Shown one piece after another: positions 25,440 through 35,920 of a stretch of DNA of 64,000 bases. Within the stretch, counting starts at the first letter, position 1, and each line of letters opens with the position of its first letter. This DNA is from Pandoraea commovens. Its GTDB lineage: Bacteria > Pseudomonadota > Gammaproteobacteria > Burkholderiales > Burkholderiaceae. The position numbers and the translations under genes are program-made. The notes under the pieces are model-generated. The model searched no databases and had not been told where the DNA came from. It was given only the letters and a program-made list of their open reading frames with translations. Location of the stretch: NCBI RefSeq assembly GCF_902459615.1, contig NZ_CABPSA010000004.1, positions 434,001 through 498,000 of the forward strand, read 5' to 3'.

Positions 25440-26561
25440 ATGACCAACCTTACGAATCTGCTTGATTACGATCCGGACGGTCTGGCCGCCTATTGCGGCA
25501 CGCTCGGCGAAAAGCCGTTCCGTGCTCGCCAGCTCCAGCGTTGGATCCACCAGATGGGCGCCGCCGACTTCGACGGCATGACCGATCTGGCCAAATCGCT
25601 GCGCGAGAAGTTGAAAACGCGCGCGCACATCGCCGCGCCTGCCGCAATCACCGACCATCTGTCGGCGGACGGTACGCGCAAATGGCTGCTGGACGTGGGC
25701 AACGGCAATGCCGTCGAGACCGTCTACATCCCTGAGGAGACGCGTGGCACGCTTTGCGTTTCGTCGCAAGCGGGCTGCGCCGTCAACTGCCGGTTCTGTT
25801 CGACCGGCAAGCAGGGTTTCTCGCGCAATCTGTCGCTTGGCGAAATCATCGGTCAGTTGTGGATGGCCGAGTTCGCATTGCGCCGCGATCTGGGGCGCGA
25901 AGGTAAGAACGAGCGCGTGATCACCAACGTGGTGATGATGGGCATGGGCGAGCCGCTGCTCAATTTCGACAATGTGGTCGGCGCCATGCGCCTGATGCTC
26001 GACGACAACGCCTATGGGTTGTCGCGTCGTCGCGTGACCTTGTCGACGTCCGGTGTGGTGCCGATGATGGATCGTCTGGGCCAGGAGTTGCCCGTGGCGC
26101 TTGCCGTCTCGCTGCACGCGCCGAACGATGCGCTGCGCGATGTGCTCGTGCCGCTCAACAAAAAATATCCGTTACGCGAACTGATGGGCGCGTGCGAGCG
26201 TTACCTGGAAGTGGCGCCGCGCGATTTCATCACGTTCGAGTACTGCATGCTCGACGGTGTGAACGACACCGAAGCGCATGCGCGCGAGCTTGTCGCACTC
26301 ACGCGCGACGTGCCTTGCAAATTCAACCTGATCCCTTTCAATCCGTTCCCCGAATCCGGTCTGCTGCGCTCGAAGGATCCGCAAATCAAGCGATTTGCGC
26401 AGATTTTGCTCGACGCAGGCCTCGTCACGACGGTGCGCAAGACGCGCGGTGACGACATCGACGCCGCCTGTGGTCAGCTGGCTGGCGAAGTGCAGGATCG
26501 CACGCGGCTTGCACAGCGCGGCAAATTCGGGAAAATCGCGGTCGAGGTGCGTAGCGTATGA
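25440..26561 (+). CDS. rlmN: Dual-specificity rRNA/tRNA adenine-C2 methyltransferase RlmN
   Basis: 373 residues. Radical-SAM cluster CAVNCRFC (C113, C117, C120), [14 protein letters not shown] glycine-rich SAM segment and the C-terminal CGQLAGEVQ containing the second methyl-relay Cys. It methylates A2503 of 23S rRNA and A37 of some tRNAs through a methyl-cysteine intermediate. It follows ndk by 59 bases. Confidence 0.97.
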   Translation: MTNLTNLLDYDPDGLAAYCGTLGEKPFRARQLQRWIHQMGAADFDGMTDLAKSLREKLKTRAHIAAPAAITDHLSADGTRKWLLDVGNGNAVETVYIPEETRGTLCVSSQAGCAVNCRFCSTGKQGFSRNLSLGEIIGQLWMAEFALRRDLGREGKNERVITNVVMMGMGEPLLNFDNVVGAMRLMLDDNAYGLSRRRVTLSTSGVVPMMDRLGQELPVALAVSLHAPNDALRDVLVPLNKKYPLRELMGACERYLEVAPRDFITFEYCMLDGVNDTEAHARELVALTRDVPCKFNLIPFNPFPESGLLRSKDPQIKRFAQILLDAGLVTTVRKTRGDDIDAACGQLAGEVQDRTRLAQRGKFGKIAVEVRSV

Positions 26562-26822
26562 GGCTGCGCATGGGCGGGCGTGGACCGTGGCGAGGGCCGT
26601 CGGCCCCGCACGTGCCATGCCTTGCGTCGGATCAGTTGTGCACTAAAGCATTCCTTGCGCGGGGCGCGTTTCGCGTTCCGCGCAATTTCGTCAGTGACAT
26701 GCAAAATCGCCCGATGCGCCGCGCAGATCTTCACGCCGCGCGCACGGGCGATGATGCAGCGAAACTGTCGCGAGCATATCCTCAGCCGCTGCGGGCGGCT
26801 GCTTACGAACGGGGGCGTATCG
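26562..26822. other. Gap between rlmN and rodZ (pilW/pilF position)
   Basis: 261 bases where many proteobacteria carry pilW/pilF. A 90-codon frame overlaps the rlmN stop (26558-26830) but encodes an Arg/Pro-rich composition with no TPR character. No convincing gene is present. Confidence 0.5.
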
Positions 26823-27911
26823 ATGGATAACCAGAATCAGGCGGATGCAGGCGGGCAAACCGGGGCTCAAGGCCAGGGCTTGCCGCAGGGAGCACCTGCC
26901 GGATGGGCTGAGCTGGGCGCGCAAGTGGGAGCGCAACTGGCCGCTTTGCGCGAGAAGCGTGGCATGTCCGTTGAAGACGTGTCGGCGCGTTTGAAGGTCT
27001 CGGTGCAGAAGCTCAAGCGTCTCGAAGCCGGCGAGTGGGATGCCTTGCCGGAAATGCCGTTTATTCAGGGTGTGGTGCGTAGCTACGCGCGCATGGTCGG
27101 GGGTGACCCCGAGCCGATGATCGAATCGCTGCGTCGCGTGAGCGGCACGGCGCCGGTCCCCATCGATATTCCGCAACCGCAGTCTGGGCAACCGAGCATT
27201 CCGAAGAGTCCGGTGCGTTTCCGCTCGCCGGTCGCAGCGTCTCAGGCCAAGTGGCCCTGGGCACTGGCTGCGCTGGTCGTGATCGCGGGGGCTGCATGGT
27301 ACTTCGGCAATGCACACAAAGCCGGGCGCGGGAGCATCGAGGCGGCTGATCTGGCGAGCGGTGCGTCGGCACAAGGTGCGGCAGATGCCGCTGAGCCGGC
27401 GAGTCAGCCAGTGGTCGCCGACGCCAACGGCACGCCGCCGGGGGCAGAAGGCGGTGCCGCCACGAACGTCGCCAATGCGGCGAACAACGGTAATACAGAA
27501 AGCACGGTCAATGACGCATCGGCCAGTGCGGCGGCTGCAGGCCCAGGCCTGATCGCTGCCGTCGATCCGACGCACGTGGTCGCCGGGATCGCGAGTGCTG
27601 CGGCCGCGACGAGCGTGGCCGCACCCGCGGCACCGGCCGAGACGAAGGCGTCGAGCGCCGGTACGCCGGGTAATGGCAAGATTGCGTTGCATCTGAAGGC
27701 AGACAGTTGGGTGGAAGTGCGTTCGAAGGACGGCAAGGTGCTGTTCTCCCAACTAATGCGTGCAGGTGCCGAACAGGAAATTACGGGCGATGCGCCGCTC
27801 AAGATCGTTGTGGGTAACGTCGCGGGCGTCGAATCGCTGGAATTCAACGGTCAACCGGTCGAGATCAAGTCCCGCAATGCGGGCAATGTGGCGCGTCTGA
27901 CGCTCCAGTAA
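26823..27911 (+). CDS. rodZ: Cell shape protein RodZ
   Basis: 362 residues from ATG 26823 (upstream GGGGG). N-terminal Xre-like HTH (LAALREKRGMSVEDVSARLK... LKRLEAGEWDALP, about 40-80), a transmembrane segment at about 142-160 (WPWALAALVVIAGAAWYFG), an Ala/Thr/Asn-rich periplasmic linker, and a C-terminal DUF4115 domain (IALHLKADSWVEVRSKDGKV, LKIVVGNVAGVESLEFNGQ). RodZ links MreB filaments to the elongasome. It directly precedes ispG, the common arrangement. Confidence 0.93.
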   Translation: MDNQNQADAGGQTGAQGQGLPQGAPAGWAELGAQVGAQLAALREKRGMSVEDVSARLKVSVQKLKRLEAGEWDALPEMPFIQGVVRSYARMVGGDPEPMIESLRRVSGTAPVPIDIPQPQSGQPSIPKSPVRFRSPVAASQAKWPWALAALVVIAGAAWYFGNAHKAGRGSIEAADLASGASAQGAADAAEPASQPVVADANGTPPGAEGGAATNVANAANNGNTESTVNDASASAAAAGPGLIAAVDPTHVVAGIASAAAATSVAAPAAPAETKASSAGTPGNGKIALHLKADSWVEVRSKDGKVLFSQLMRAGAEQEITGDAPLKIVVGNVAGVESLEFNGQPVEIKSRNAGNVARLTLQ

Positions 27912-27929
27912 GACCGAAAGAGGGTAATC

Positions 27930-29210
27930 ATGGCTTCTGTAGAATGCATGCCGATCATCGGTGGTCCGGCACCCCGCCGTCAGTCCCGCAAAGTCGGGAT
28001 TCGCTGGGGCGGTCAACTGGTGACGGTTGGCGGCGATTCGCCGATTCGCGTGCAATCGATGACCAACACCGACACGGCGGACGTGATCGGTACGGCCATT
28101 CAGGTCAAGGAACTGGCGCAGGCTGGCTCCGAACTCGTGCGGATCACGGTGAATACGCCGGAAGCGGCCGCTGCCGTGCCGCATATTCGTGAGCAACTCG
28201 ATCGCATGGGTGTGATGGTGCCGCTGGTGGGCGACTTCCATTACAACGGCCACAAGCTGCTCGCCGACTATCCGGAATGCGCTGAGACACTGTCGAAGTA
28301 CCGCATCAACCCGGGCAACGTCGGGCAGGGCGCCAAGCGCGACACGCAGTTCGCGCAAATGATCGAGATGGCGATCAAGTACGACAAGCCGGTGCGTATC
28401 GGTGTGAACTGGGGCAGCCTGGATCAGTCGTTGCTCGCTCGCATCATGGACGAAAACGCCGCACGTGCCACGCCGTGGGACGCGCAGAGCGTGATGTACG
28501 AAGCGCTGATCACGTCGGCGCTCGAATCGGCTGAACTGGCGCAGCGAGTGGGTCTCGCTGCCGACAAGATTCTGCTGTCGTGCAAGGTCAGCGCAGTGCA
28601 GGACCTGATCGCGGTGTACCGCGAACTGGCCAAGCGTTGCGACTATGCGCTGCACCTCGGGTTGACCGAGGCGGGCATGGGCTCGAAGGGTATCGTCGCC
28701 TCGACGGCTGCGCTGTCGGTGCTACTGCAAGAAGGTATCGGCGACACGATCCGTATTTCGCTGACGCCGGAACCGGGCGGCGCGCGTACGGGCGAAGTCG
28801 TTGTGGCGCAGGAAATCCTGCAGACGATGGGGCTGCGTGCGTTCGCACCGATGGTGATTGCCTGCCCGGGTTGCGGCCGTACGACGAGCACGGTGTTCCA
28901 GGAGCTGGCATCGAATATTCAGACATACCTGCGTGAACAAATGCCGGTGTGGAAGGCTCAATATCCGGGCGTCGAGAACATGAACGTCGCGGTCATGGGC
29001 TGCATCGTGAACGGTCCGGGCGAATCGAAGCACGCGAACATCGGCATCAGCTTGCCAGGTTCGGGTGAATCGCCGGCTGCGCCGGTTTTCGTCGATGGCG
29101 AAAAGGTGCGCACGTTGCGTGGCGATCACATCGCCGAGGAATTCCAGCAGATCGTCGACGATTACGTGAAGACGCATTACGGTCAGGCGGAAGGTGCAGT
29201 GGCCGCCTAA
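27930..29210 (+). CDS. ispG: 4-hydroxy-3-methylbut-2-enyl diphosphate synthase (flavodoxin) IspG
   Basis: 426 residues. TIM-barrel part from [12 protein letters not shown] and [11 protein letters not shown]; 4Fe-4S ligands in [10 protein letters not shown] and [17 protein letters not shown]. It catalyses the penultimate step of the MEP isoprenoid pathway. The length includes the insertion common in beta- and gammaproteobacteria. 18 bases after rodZ. Confidence 0.97.
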   Translation: MASVECMPIIGGPAPRRQSRKVGIRWGGQLVTVGGDSPIRVQSMTNTDTADVIGTAIQVKELAQAGSELVRITVNTPEAAAAVPHIREQLDRMGVMVPLVGDFHYNGHKLLADYPECAETLSKYRINPGNVGQGAKRDTQFAQMIEMAIKYDKPVRIGVNWGSLDQSLLARIMDENAARATPWDAQSVMYEALITSALESAELAQRVGLAADKILLSCKVSAVQDLIAVYRELAKRCDYALHLGLTEAGMGSKGIVASTAALSVLLQEGIGDTIRISLTPEPGGARTGEVVVAQEILQTMGLRAFAPMVIACPGCGRTTSTVFQELASNIQTYLREQMPVWKAQYPGVENMNVAVMGCIVNGPGESKHANIGISLPGSGESPAAPVFVDGEKVRTLRGDHIAEEFQQIVDDYVKTHYGQAEGAVAA

Positions 29211-29304
29211 GTCGGCGCCTGAGTTGACATGCACGGGCTTCACAAGGCGCGCCGACACACCGTGAGCAGTGCGCCGCAGGGACGCAGGCAGAACACAAGA
29301 GAAT

Positions 29305-30681
29305 ATGACTGACGCAAAGAAGAATCGCCTCGCCAAACTGGCCGGGGTCAAAGGCATGAACGACATCCTCCCGCAGGACGAAGCCCTGTGGGAGTTTTTC
29401 GAGGAATCGGTGCGCGCCATGTTGCGCGCCTACGGCTATCAGCAGATCCGTACGCCGATCCTCGAGCAGACCCAACTGTTCACGCGCGGTATCGGTGAAG
29501 TGACGGACATCGTCGAGAAAGAGATGTACAGCTTCACTGACTCGCTCAACGGCGAACAACTCACGATGCGTCCGGAAGGCACGGCGGCAGCGGTTCGCGC
29601 AACGCTCGAACACAATCTGCTGTACGGTGGTCCGAAGCGTCTGTGGTACTTCGGTCCGATGTTCCGTCACGAAAAGCCGCAGCGCGGCCGCTATCGTCAG
29701 TTCCATCAGGTCGGCGTGGAAGCGCTCGGTCTGGCGGGCCCGGATGCCGACGTCGAAATCATTCTGATGTGCCAGCGCCTGTGGGACGATCTCGGTCTGA
29801 CCGGTATCCATCTGCAACTGAACTCGCTGGGGCAGGGCGAAGAGCGTGCGCGTCACCGTGCCGATCTGATCGCCTATCTCGAAAAGCACGTCGATCTGCT
29901 GGATGAAGACGGCAAGCGTCGCCTCTACACGAACCCGCTGCGCGTGCTCGATACGAAGAACCCGGCGATGCAGGAAATGGTCGAAGGTGCGCCGAAGCTC
30001 ATCGACTATCTCGGCGAAGCGTCGATCAAGCACTTCGAAGGCGTGCAATCGCTGCTCAAGGCGAACAACATCCCGTTCACGATCAATCCGCGTCTCGTGC
30101 GCGGTCTGGATTACTACAATCTGACCGTGTTCGAGTGGGTGACGGACAAGCTGGGTGCGCAGGGCACGGTCGCCGGTGGCGGTCGCTACGACCCGCTGAT
30201 CGAGCAACTGGGCGGCGATGCTACGCCGGCGTGTGGCTGGGCGATGGGCGTCGAACGTATTCTCGAACTGCTGCGCGAAGACGATCTCGTGCCGCAGGCC
30301 GAAGGCGCTGACGTCTACGTTGTGCACCAGGGCGAATCGGCCGTGGCACCGGCGCTGATTGCGGCAGAGCGCATGCGCGATGCCGGTCTGAACGTCGTGT
30401 TCCATTGCAGCCCGGACGGCAACGGCAGCAGCTTCAAGTCGCAAATGAAGCGCGCGAACGCGAGCGGTGCCAACTTCGCCGTCATCATCGGTGAGAACGA
30501 AGTGGCGTCGGGCACTGCCGAAGTCAAGCATCTGCGTGCCGCCGAGCAGACGAACAACCAGACTAGCGTGCCGTTCGACGGCCTCGCCGAGTATCTGATC
30601 GACGCCATCGTCGCCAGTGCCGACGAGAGCGTGAACGAAAGCCTGGCCGATGGCGGCGCAGGCAACGAAACGCTTCATTAA
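29305..30681 (+). CDS. hisS: Histidine--tRNA ligase
   Basis: 458 residues from ATG 29305, which gives the expected start ahead of [15 protein letters not shown]. Class II motifs are present: motif 2 [21 protein letters not shown], histidine loops [14 protein letters not shown] and [14 protein letters not shown], and motif 3 [15 protein letters not shown]. The C-terminal anticodon-binding domain follows. The frame extends upstream to 29269 without a better ribosome site. Confidence 0.97.
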   Translation: MTDAKKNRLAKLAGVKGMNDILPQDEALWEFFEESVRAMLRAYGYQQIRTPILEQTQLFTRGIGEVTDIVEKEMYSFTDSLNGEQLTMRPEGTAAAVRATLEHNLLYGGPKRLWYFGPMFRHEKPQRGRYRQFHQVGVEALGLAGPDADVEIILMCQRLWDDLGLTGIHLQLNSLGQGEERARHRADLIAYLEKHVDLLDEDGKRRLYTNPLRVLDTKNPAMQEMVEGAPKLIDYLGEASIKHFEGVQSLLKANNIPFTINPRLVRGLDYYNLTVFEWVTDKLGAQGTVAGGGRYDPLIEQLGGDATPACGWAMGVERILELLREDDLVPQAEGADVYVVHQGESAVAPALIAAERMRDAGLNVVFHCSPDGNGSSFKSQMKRANASGANFAVIIGENEVASGTAEVKHLRAAEQTNNQTSVPFDGLAEYLIDAIVASADESVNESLADGGAGNETLH

Positions 30682-30713
30682 TCCACGACGCCAGACACGG
30701 AGAACCCCGGCGA

Positions 30714-31343
30714 ATGAGCAGCTATCACGAGGAACAGGAACAGATCGAGAACGTAAAGGCCTGGTGGAAGCAGTACGGCAATTACGTTATCTGGACGCTC
30801 GTCGTCATCATGCTGGCCTATGGCGGCTGGAACCTGTGGCGCTATTACGAGCGCAAGCAGGCGGTGGAAGCCGGCGTGCTGTATGGCGAACTGGAAACGG
30901 CCGTCAATGCGAACGACAAGGCGAAGGTTGCCCGAATCGCGTCTGATATGGAAAGCAAGTTCAGCGGCACGCCGTATGCGCAGATGACCGCGCTGCTCGC
31001 CGCCAAGACGCTGGCTGATGCCGGCGATACGGCAGGCGCGAAGGCACAACTGCAATGGGCTGCGTCGAACGCCAAGGACGACGAGTACAAGCAACTGGCC
31101 AAGCTGCGTCTGGCGGGCGTGCTGCTCGACGAGAAGGCCTACGACGAAGCGCTCAAGATGCTCGACAACCCGCCGGCACCGTACGCTGCGCTGTTTGCCG
31201 ATCGCCGCGGCGATGTGCTCGTCGCTCAGAGCAAGGTGGCCGACGCACGGACCGCTTACAAGCTGGCGCTCGATAAGCTCGATAAGCAGGATTCGGGCAT
31301 GCGCCAGTTCGTGCAATTCAAGCTCGACGCGCTGGGGGCCTGA
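30714..31343 (+). CDS. YfgM-like ancillary SecYEG translocon subunit (TPR protein)
   Basis: 209 residues: a short cytosolic N-terminus, one membrane segment (YVIWTLVVIMLAYGGWNLW, about 23-41) and a periplasmic helical TPR-like domain. E. coli YfgM pairs with PpiD at the translocon to pass on secreted proteins. Here it has the conserved place between hisS and bamB. Confidence 0.9.
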   Translation: MSSYHEEQEQIENVKAWWKQYGNYVIWTLVVIMLAYGGWNLWRYYERKQAVEAGVLYGELETAVNANDKAKVARIASDMESKFSGTPYAQMTALLAAKTLADAGDTAGAKAQLQWAASNAKDDEYKQLAKLRLAGVLLDEKAYDEALKMLDNPPAPYAALFADRRGDVLVAQSKVADARTAYKLALDKLDKQDSGMRQFVQFKLDALGA

Positions 31344-31399
31344 CGCGCGTCGGCATTCCGTTGGCAAGTATTACCCTCCCATAACGCATAACCGGGTAC

Positions 31400-32635
31400 A
31401 TGATGATCCTTAACGACTTCCGTCGATCGATGCCGCAAACGATGGCCATGTCACAGTCCGTGCAGGTCGCCCAGACGGTTTCGCCGCGCCGTGGCATTTT
31501 CAAGCGCGCGAGCACCGCTGTGCTGACGCTGGCAGTGTTGGGCACGCTGGGTGGTTGCGGGCTGTTCGGCACCAAGCCGGCGCATGAGCCCACGCCGCTC
31601 ACGGAGATCAAGCAGGCGCTGACCGTCAAGCAGATGTGGACGGCAAGCGTTGGCAAGGCCGGCGCCTACAGCTTTGCGCCGGTTGCCGTGGGCAATGCCG
31701 TGTTTGCGGCTGGCGCGAACGGCAGCATCGTGCGCGTGGATGCGGAAACGGGAGCGTCGAACTGGTCGGCCAAGGCGGATACGAACATCACCGCAGGTCC
31801 GGGCAGCGACGGCGAAACGACGGTGGTCGCTACGCACAAGGGCGATGTGATTGCCTTCGATCACGACGGCAAGCAATCGTGGAAGGCGAATGCCGGCAGC
31901 GAAGTGCTGACGGCACCGCTGGTGGGGCGTGGTCTGGTGGTGGTGCGTGCCATCAACAACCGTGTGACCGCGTTCGATTCGGGCACGGGTTCGGTGCGCT
32001 GGTCGTACTCGCAACCGGCAACGTCGCTTACGCTGCGTACCGGCACCGGCATGGCGTTCGTGGGTGATCGTTCGATCATCACGGGCTTCCCGGGTGGCAA
32101 GATGGTGGCGCTCGACGCCAATACCGGCAATCCGCAGTGGATCACGCCGTTGTCGTACCCGAAGGGTGTGACGGAAGTCGAGCGTGTGAATGACGTCACG
32201 GGCTCGCCGGTCGTGTTCGGTCGTCAGGTGTGTGGCGCGACGTTCCAAGGCCGCGTGGGTTGCGCCGACGTGCAGACCGGCAACGGTCTGTGGGCGCGCG
32301 ATTTCTCGTCACCGAACGGTGTGTCGCAGGACGAGCGTGTGGTGGCTGCGGTCAATACCGATGGCGCCGTGTACGCGTTCAACGCTGCCGATGGCAGTAC
32401 ACTGTGGCAGAACGACAAGCTCAAGTACCGCGACCTGTCGGCGCCTCTGGCGCTCGGCCGTGTGGTGGTCGTGGGCGACAAGCAAGGCTATCTGCATTTC
32501 CTGTCTCGCGACAACGGCGAGTTCCTCGCCCGCGTCAAGCTGAGCGGAGCCATCAGCGCGCAACCGGTCATCGCCGGTCAGACGCTGGTTGTGCAAACCC
32601 GCGACGGCAACATTTATGGCTTCCGTCCGGAATAA
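31400..32635 (+). CDS. bamB: Outer membrane protein assembly factor BamB
   Basis: 411 residues. A lipobox LGTLGGC gives lipidated Cys53, an unusually late position; in-frame ATGs at 31430, 31442 and 31448 would give a more normal signal, so the start is uncertain. The rest is an eight-bladed PQQ-type beta-propeller with repeats such as VRVDAETGASNWSAKAD, VTAFDSGTGSVRWSY and VYAFNAADGSTLWQND. It is a lipoprotein of the BAM complex. Between yfgM and der as usual. Confidence 0.93.
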   Translation: MMILNDFRRSMPQTMAMSQSVQVAQTVSPRRGIFKRASTAVLTLAVLGTLGGCGLFGTKPAHEPTPLTEIKQALTVKQMWTASVGKAGAYSFAPVAVGNAVFAAGANGSIVRVDAETGASNWSAKADTNITAGPGSDGETTVVATHKGDVIAFDHDGKQSWKANAGSEVLTAPLVGRGLVVVRAINNRVTAFDSGTGSVRWSYSQPATSLTLRTGTGMAFVGDRSIITGFPGGKMVALDANTGNPQWITPLSYPKGVTEVERVNDVTGSPVVFGRQVCGATFQGRVGCADVQTGNGLWARDFSSPNGVSQDERVVAAVNTDGAVYAFNAADGSTLWQNDKLKYRDLSAPLALGRVVVVGDKQGYLHFLSRDNGEFLARVKLSGAISAQPVIAGQTLVVQTRDGNIYGFRPE

Positions 32636-32670
32636 CCGGTAACCGGCAAGCACCCGGGCATTTTCCGGGA

Positions 32671-32703
32671 ACGGCCGGCAGCGCGCCGGCCGTCTTCGTT
32701 TTT
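32671..32703 (+). terminator. Intrinsic terminator between bamB and der
   Basis: Perfect 9-bp stem ACGGCCGGC / GCCGGCCGT with a 5-base loop, followed by CTTCGTTTTT. It lies 36 bases after the bamB stop, just before the der start at 32715. Confidence 0.75.
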
Positions 32704-32714
32704 AGGGCTTATTC

Positions 32715-34052
32715 ATGAAACCCGTGATCGCGCTCGTAGGGCGCCCCAACGTCGGCAAATCGACGCTATTCAACCGTTTGACCCGCTCGCGCGACGCACT
32801 CGTTGCCGACATGCCCGGGCTCACGCGCGACCGTCACTATGGCGAGGGGCGTGTTGGCGAGCATCCGTATCTGGTGATCGATACCGGCGGCTTCGAACCC
32901 GTGGCCAAGGAGGGCATCTTCCACGAGATGGCCAAGCAGACGCGTCAGGCCGTGGTCGAAGCCGACGTGGTGATCTACATCGTGGACGGCCGTCAGGGCC
33001 TGACGCCGCAAGACCAGATCATCGCCGACTATCTGCGCAAGACGGGGCGCAAGATCATGCTCGTGGTCAACAAGGCCGAGGGCATGAAGTACTCCGCGGT
33101 CGCGAACGACTTCTACGAACTCGGCCTGGGTGATCCGCTGGCGATTTCGTCCGCGCACGGTGACGGTGTGAAGGAAGTCATCGACGAAGCCCTCGCGCCG
33201 TTCTATGCGAATCCGGACGAGAACGAAGACGAGGACAAGCACGATGGCCGTGTGAAGATCGCCATCGTCGGCCGTCCGAACGTCGGGAAGTCGACGTTGG
33301 TCAACACGCTGCTGGGCGAGGAGCGCGTGATCGCGTTCGACATGCCGGGCACCACGCGCGATTCGATTCACATCGACTTCGAGCGTCAGGGCAAGAACTA
33401 CACGCTGATCGACACGGCGGGTCTGCGCCGTCGCGGCAAAGTGTTCGAAGCCATCGAGAAGTTCTCGGTAGTGAAAACGCTGCAATCGATTGCCGATGCG
33501 AACGTTGTGATCCTCATGCTCGACGCCCGTCAGGATATTTCCGATCAGGACGCGCATATTGCCGGCTTTATTCTGGAGTCGGGCCGTGCGGTGGTCGTGG
33601 GCGTGAACAAGTGGGACGGCCTGGACGAATACACCCGCGATCAGGCGAAACAGGAATTGGAGAGAAAACTCAAATTCCTCGGTTTTGCGAACTTCCACTT
33701 CATTTCCGCCGCGAAGGCGACGGGCATTGGCCCGTTGATGCGTTCGGTGGACGAAGCGTTCGCCGCAGCGATGACGAAGTTGCCTACGCCGAAGCTCACG
33801 AAGGCGTTGATCGAGGCTGTGGAGCACCAGCAGCCGCGGCGTGCGGGCTTCTCGCGTCCGAAGCTGCGCTATGCCCACCAGGGCGGCTCGAATCCGCCGA
33901 TCATCGTCATTCACGGGAACAGTCTGGATGGCGTGACCGATAGCTATCGACGTTACCTTGAGAACCGTTTCCGCGAAACTTTTAAGTTGAAGGGCACTCC
34001 ATTACGCATAGAGTTCCGCAACAGCGCGAACCCTTACGCCAAGGGCGAGTGA
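32715..34052 (+). CDS. der: Ribosome-assembly GTPase Der (EngA)
   Basis: 445 residues. Two tandem G domains, each with GRPNVGKST (near residues 9 and about 188) and DTGG/DTAG switch regions, NKAEG and NKWDG G4 motifs, then the C-terminal KH-like domain ([29 protein letters not shown]). Needed for 50S subunit maturation. Confidence 0.97.
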   Translation: MKPVIALVGRPNVGKSTLFNRLTRSRDALVADMPGLTRDRHYGEGRVGEHPYLVIDTGGFEPVAKEGIFHEMAKQTRQAVVEADVVIYIVDGRQGLTPQDQIIADYLRKTGRKIMLVVNKAEGMKYSAVANDFYELGLGDPLAISSAHGDGVKEVIDEALAPFYANPDENEDEDKHDGRVKIAIVGRPNVGKSTLVNTLLGEERVIAFDMPGTTRDSIHIDFERQGKNYTLIDTAGLRRRGKVFEAIEKFSVVKTLQSIADANVVILMLDARQDISDQDAHIAGFILESGRAVVVGVNKWDGLDEYTRDQAKQELERKLKFLGFANFHFISAAKATGIGPLMRSVDEAFAAAMTKLPTPKLTKALIEAVEHQQPRRAGFSRPKLRYAHQGGSNPPIIVIHGNSLDGVTDSYRRYLENRFRETFKLKGTPLRIEFRNSANPYAKGE

Positions 34053-34053
34053 A

Positions 34054-34076
34054 AGCCCGCCTGGGGCGGGGTTTTG
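34054..34076 (+). terminator. Terminator after der
   Basis: GCCCGCC / GGCGGGG stem (one wobble) with a short loop and GTTTTG following, 2 bases after the der stop. It separates der from hfq. Confidence 0.6.
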
Positions 34077-34099
34077 CTGGCGACGCTAGCAAAATCGGC

Positions 34100-34105
34100 T
34101 ATAGT
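34100..34105 (+). promoter_or_regulatory. Possible -10 element of hfq
   Basis: TATAGT preceded by GGC lies 74 bases before the hfq ATG. No clear -35 at 16-18 bp was found. Confidence 0.35.
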
Positions 34106-34178
34106 GTGGAAGTCAGGGTGGGAAGCGCGCACACGCCCTGGCTTACGGTCATTTGCTAAAAATACAATGGAGTAACTT

Positions 34179-34415
34179 ATGAGCAACAAAGGGCAACTTC
34201 TACAAGACCCGTTTCTGAACGCCTTGCGTAAGGAGCATGTTCCCGTCTCGATCTATCTGGTCAACGGTATCAAGCTGCAGGGAAACATCGAGTCGTTCGA
34301 CCAGTATGTCGTCCTGCTGCGCAACACGGTCACTCAAATGGTTTACAAGCATGCCATTTCGACGGTCGTGCCTGCGCGTCCGGTGAATTTCCATCCGGAA
34401 GCCGAGCAGTCCTGA
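34179..34415 (+). CDS. hfq: RNA chaperone Hfq
   Basis: 78 residues. Sm1 and Sm2 motifs are intact ([50 protein letters not shown]). The hexamer pairs small RNAs with mRNAs. Start ATG preceded by GGAG. The order hfq-hflX-hflKC is conserved. Confidence 0.98.
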   Translation: MSNKGQLLQDPFLNALRKEHVPVSIYLVNGIKLQGNIESFDQYVVLLRNTVTQMVYKHAISTVVPARPVNFHPEAEQS

Positions 34416-34476
34416 TTCAGGCTCGCCCGACCGGGAGTCTCCGGCCGGGCGAATTTCTCTTCCCCACCGCCCGCTC

Positions 34477-35682
34477 TTGTCCAACAGTCCCAATTCCCAA
34501 TCCCAGCGTAGCTTGACCATCAATGCCGCGCTCGTCGGCGTCGATTTCGGCAAACTCGATTTCGAAGCCAGTCTCGAAGAACTCGACCTTCTGACGCAAT
34601 CCGCAGGCGCCAAGCCTGTCGTGACCATCACCGGCCGTCGCCATAGCCCGGATGCCAAGTTATTCATCGGCAGCGGCAAGGCAGAAGAATTACGCGAAGC
34701 CATCGCCGAATTCGACGTCGAACTGGTGATTTTTAATCACGCGCTGACACCTGGCCAGCAGCGTAACCTCGAACACCTCCTGCAATGCCGCGTGGTGGAC
34801 CGTACCAGCTTGATCCTCGATATCTTTGCCCAACGTGCGAAGAGTCATGAAGGCAAGCTGCAGGTCGAACTCGCACAGCTGCAGTATTTGTCCACGCGCC
34901 TCGTGCGCGCCTGGACTCACCTTGAGCGTCAGAAGGGTGGTATCGGTCTGCGTGGTCCGGGTGAAACGCAGTTGGAAACTGACCGTCGTTTGTTGGGCGA
35001 ACGCGTGAAGTCGCTCAAGATTCGACTCGAAAAACTTCAGCGTCAACACGATACGCAACGCCGGGCGCGTCAGCGCAGCGGCACGATGTCGATCTCGCTG
35101 GTGGGCTATACGAACGCGGGCAAATCCACGCTGTTCAATGCGATGACGAAAGCCAACGCCTACGCTGCGGATCAGTTGTTCGCCACGCTCGATACGACCT
35201 CGCGTCGTGTTTATCTTGGTGAACTCGGGAACATCGTGCTGTCTGATACTGTCGGATTCATCCGCGAGTTGCCTCACCAGTTGGTGGCGGCATTCCGGGC
35301 GACGCTTGAGGAGACGGTGCACGCCGACATGCTGCTGCATGTGGTGGACGCGTCGAGTCAGGTGCGCAAGGAGCAGATGGCCGAGGTCAACGCCGTTTTG
35401 GCGGAGATCGACGCGGCCGAGATCCCGCAGATTCTCGTCTGGAACAAGATCGACGCGGTGCCGGAACTGGCCGCACAAGGGCCGAGAATCGAACGGGACG
35501 AGGCCGGGCGCATTACGCGAGTCTTCTTGAGCGCTCGCACCGGCCAGGGCCTCGACCTGCTGCGCGAGGCCATCAGCGAGGCGGTTGTGGCTGGCACTGG
35601 TGGGTTACAATCGCAGCACGAAGCGCCCGATGTCCGGCTCATCGACCGTTGGGACGATGTGCCGCGCGCAGAAGACAGATAA
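34477..35682 (+). CDS. hflX: Ribosome-associated GTPase HflX
   Basis: 401 residues from a TTG at 34477. N-terminal HflX domain (GKLDFEASLEELDLLTQSAG, DRTSLILDIFAQRAKSHEGK), linker GLRGPGETQLETDRR, G1 GYTNAGKSTLFNAM, G3 DTVGFIRELPHQLV and G4 WNKID. HflX rescues stalled ribosomes under heat stress. Starts 61 bases after hfq. Confidence 0.95.
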   Translation: MSNSPNSQSQRSLTINAALVGVDFGKLDFEASLEELDLLTQSAGAKPVVTITGRRHSPDAKLFIGSGKAEELREAIAEFDVELVIFNHALTPGQQRNLEHLLQCRVVDRTSLILDIFAQRAKSHEGKLQVELAQLQYLSTRLVRAWTHLERQKGGIGLRGPGETQLETDRRLLGERVKSLKIRLEKLQRQHDTQRRARQRSGTMSISLVGYTNAGKSTLFNAMTKANAYAADQLFATLDTTSRRVYLGELGNIVLSDTVGFIRELPHQLVAAFRATLEETVHADMLLHVVDASSQVRKEQMAEVNAVLAEIDAAEIPQILVWNKIDAVPELAAQGPRIERDEAGRITRVFLSARTGQGLDLLREAISEAVVAGTGGLQSQHEAPDVRLIDRWDDVPRAEDR

Positions 35683-35920
35683 CACGAGACGTCGCACCGT
35701 GAAGGGCGCGTTGCCACGGGGAACACCGGCAGCACGCTTCGACTCGGGTGACGAACTGGCAAGAGACTAGACGGAGGCCGGGCAAGGCCACCGATCGGCA
35801 AACCAGATTCGGGAAACACGCGCGAACCGGCAGCATGCGCGCTCCGATATGAGGCGCGCCGGTCGCAACGCCCAACCCGCTTCAGTCACCACGCTTCTAC
35901 CTATGCTTCCAAGAGCTTTG

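Noticed and set aside
26558-26830. 90-codon frame overlapping the rlmN stop by ATGA
   Set aside because: Arg/Pro-rich with no TPR or lipoprotein features expected of PilW; probably non-coding.
29047-30678. 543-codon minus-strand frame opposite hisS
   Set aside because: hisS is certain; the antisense frame shows no family features.
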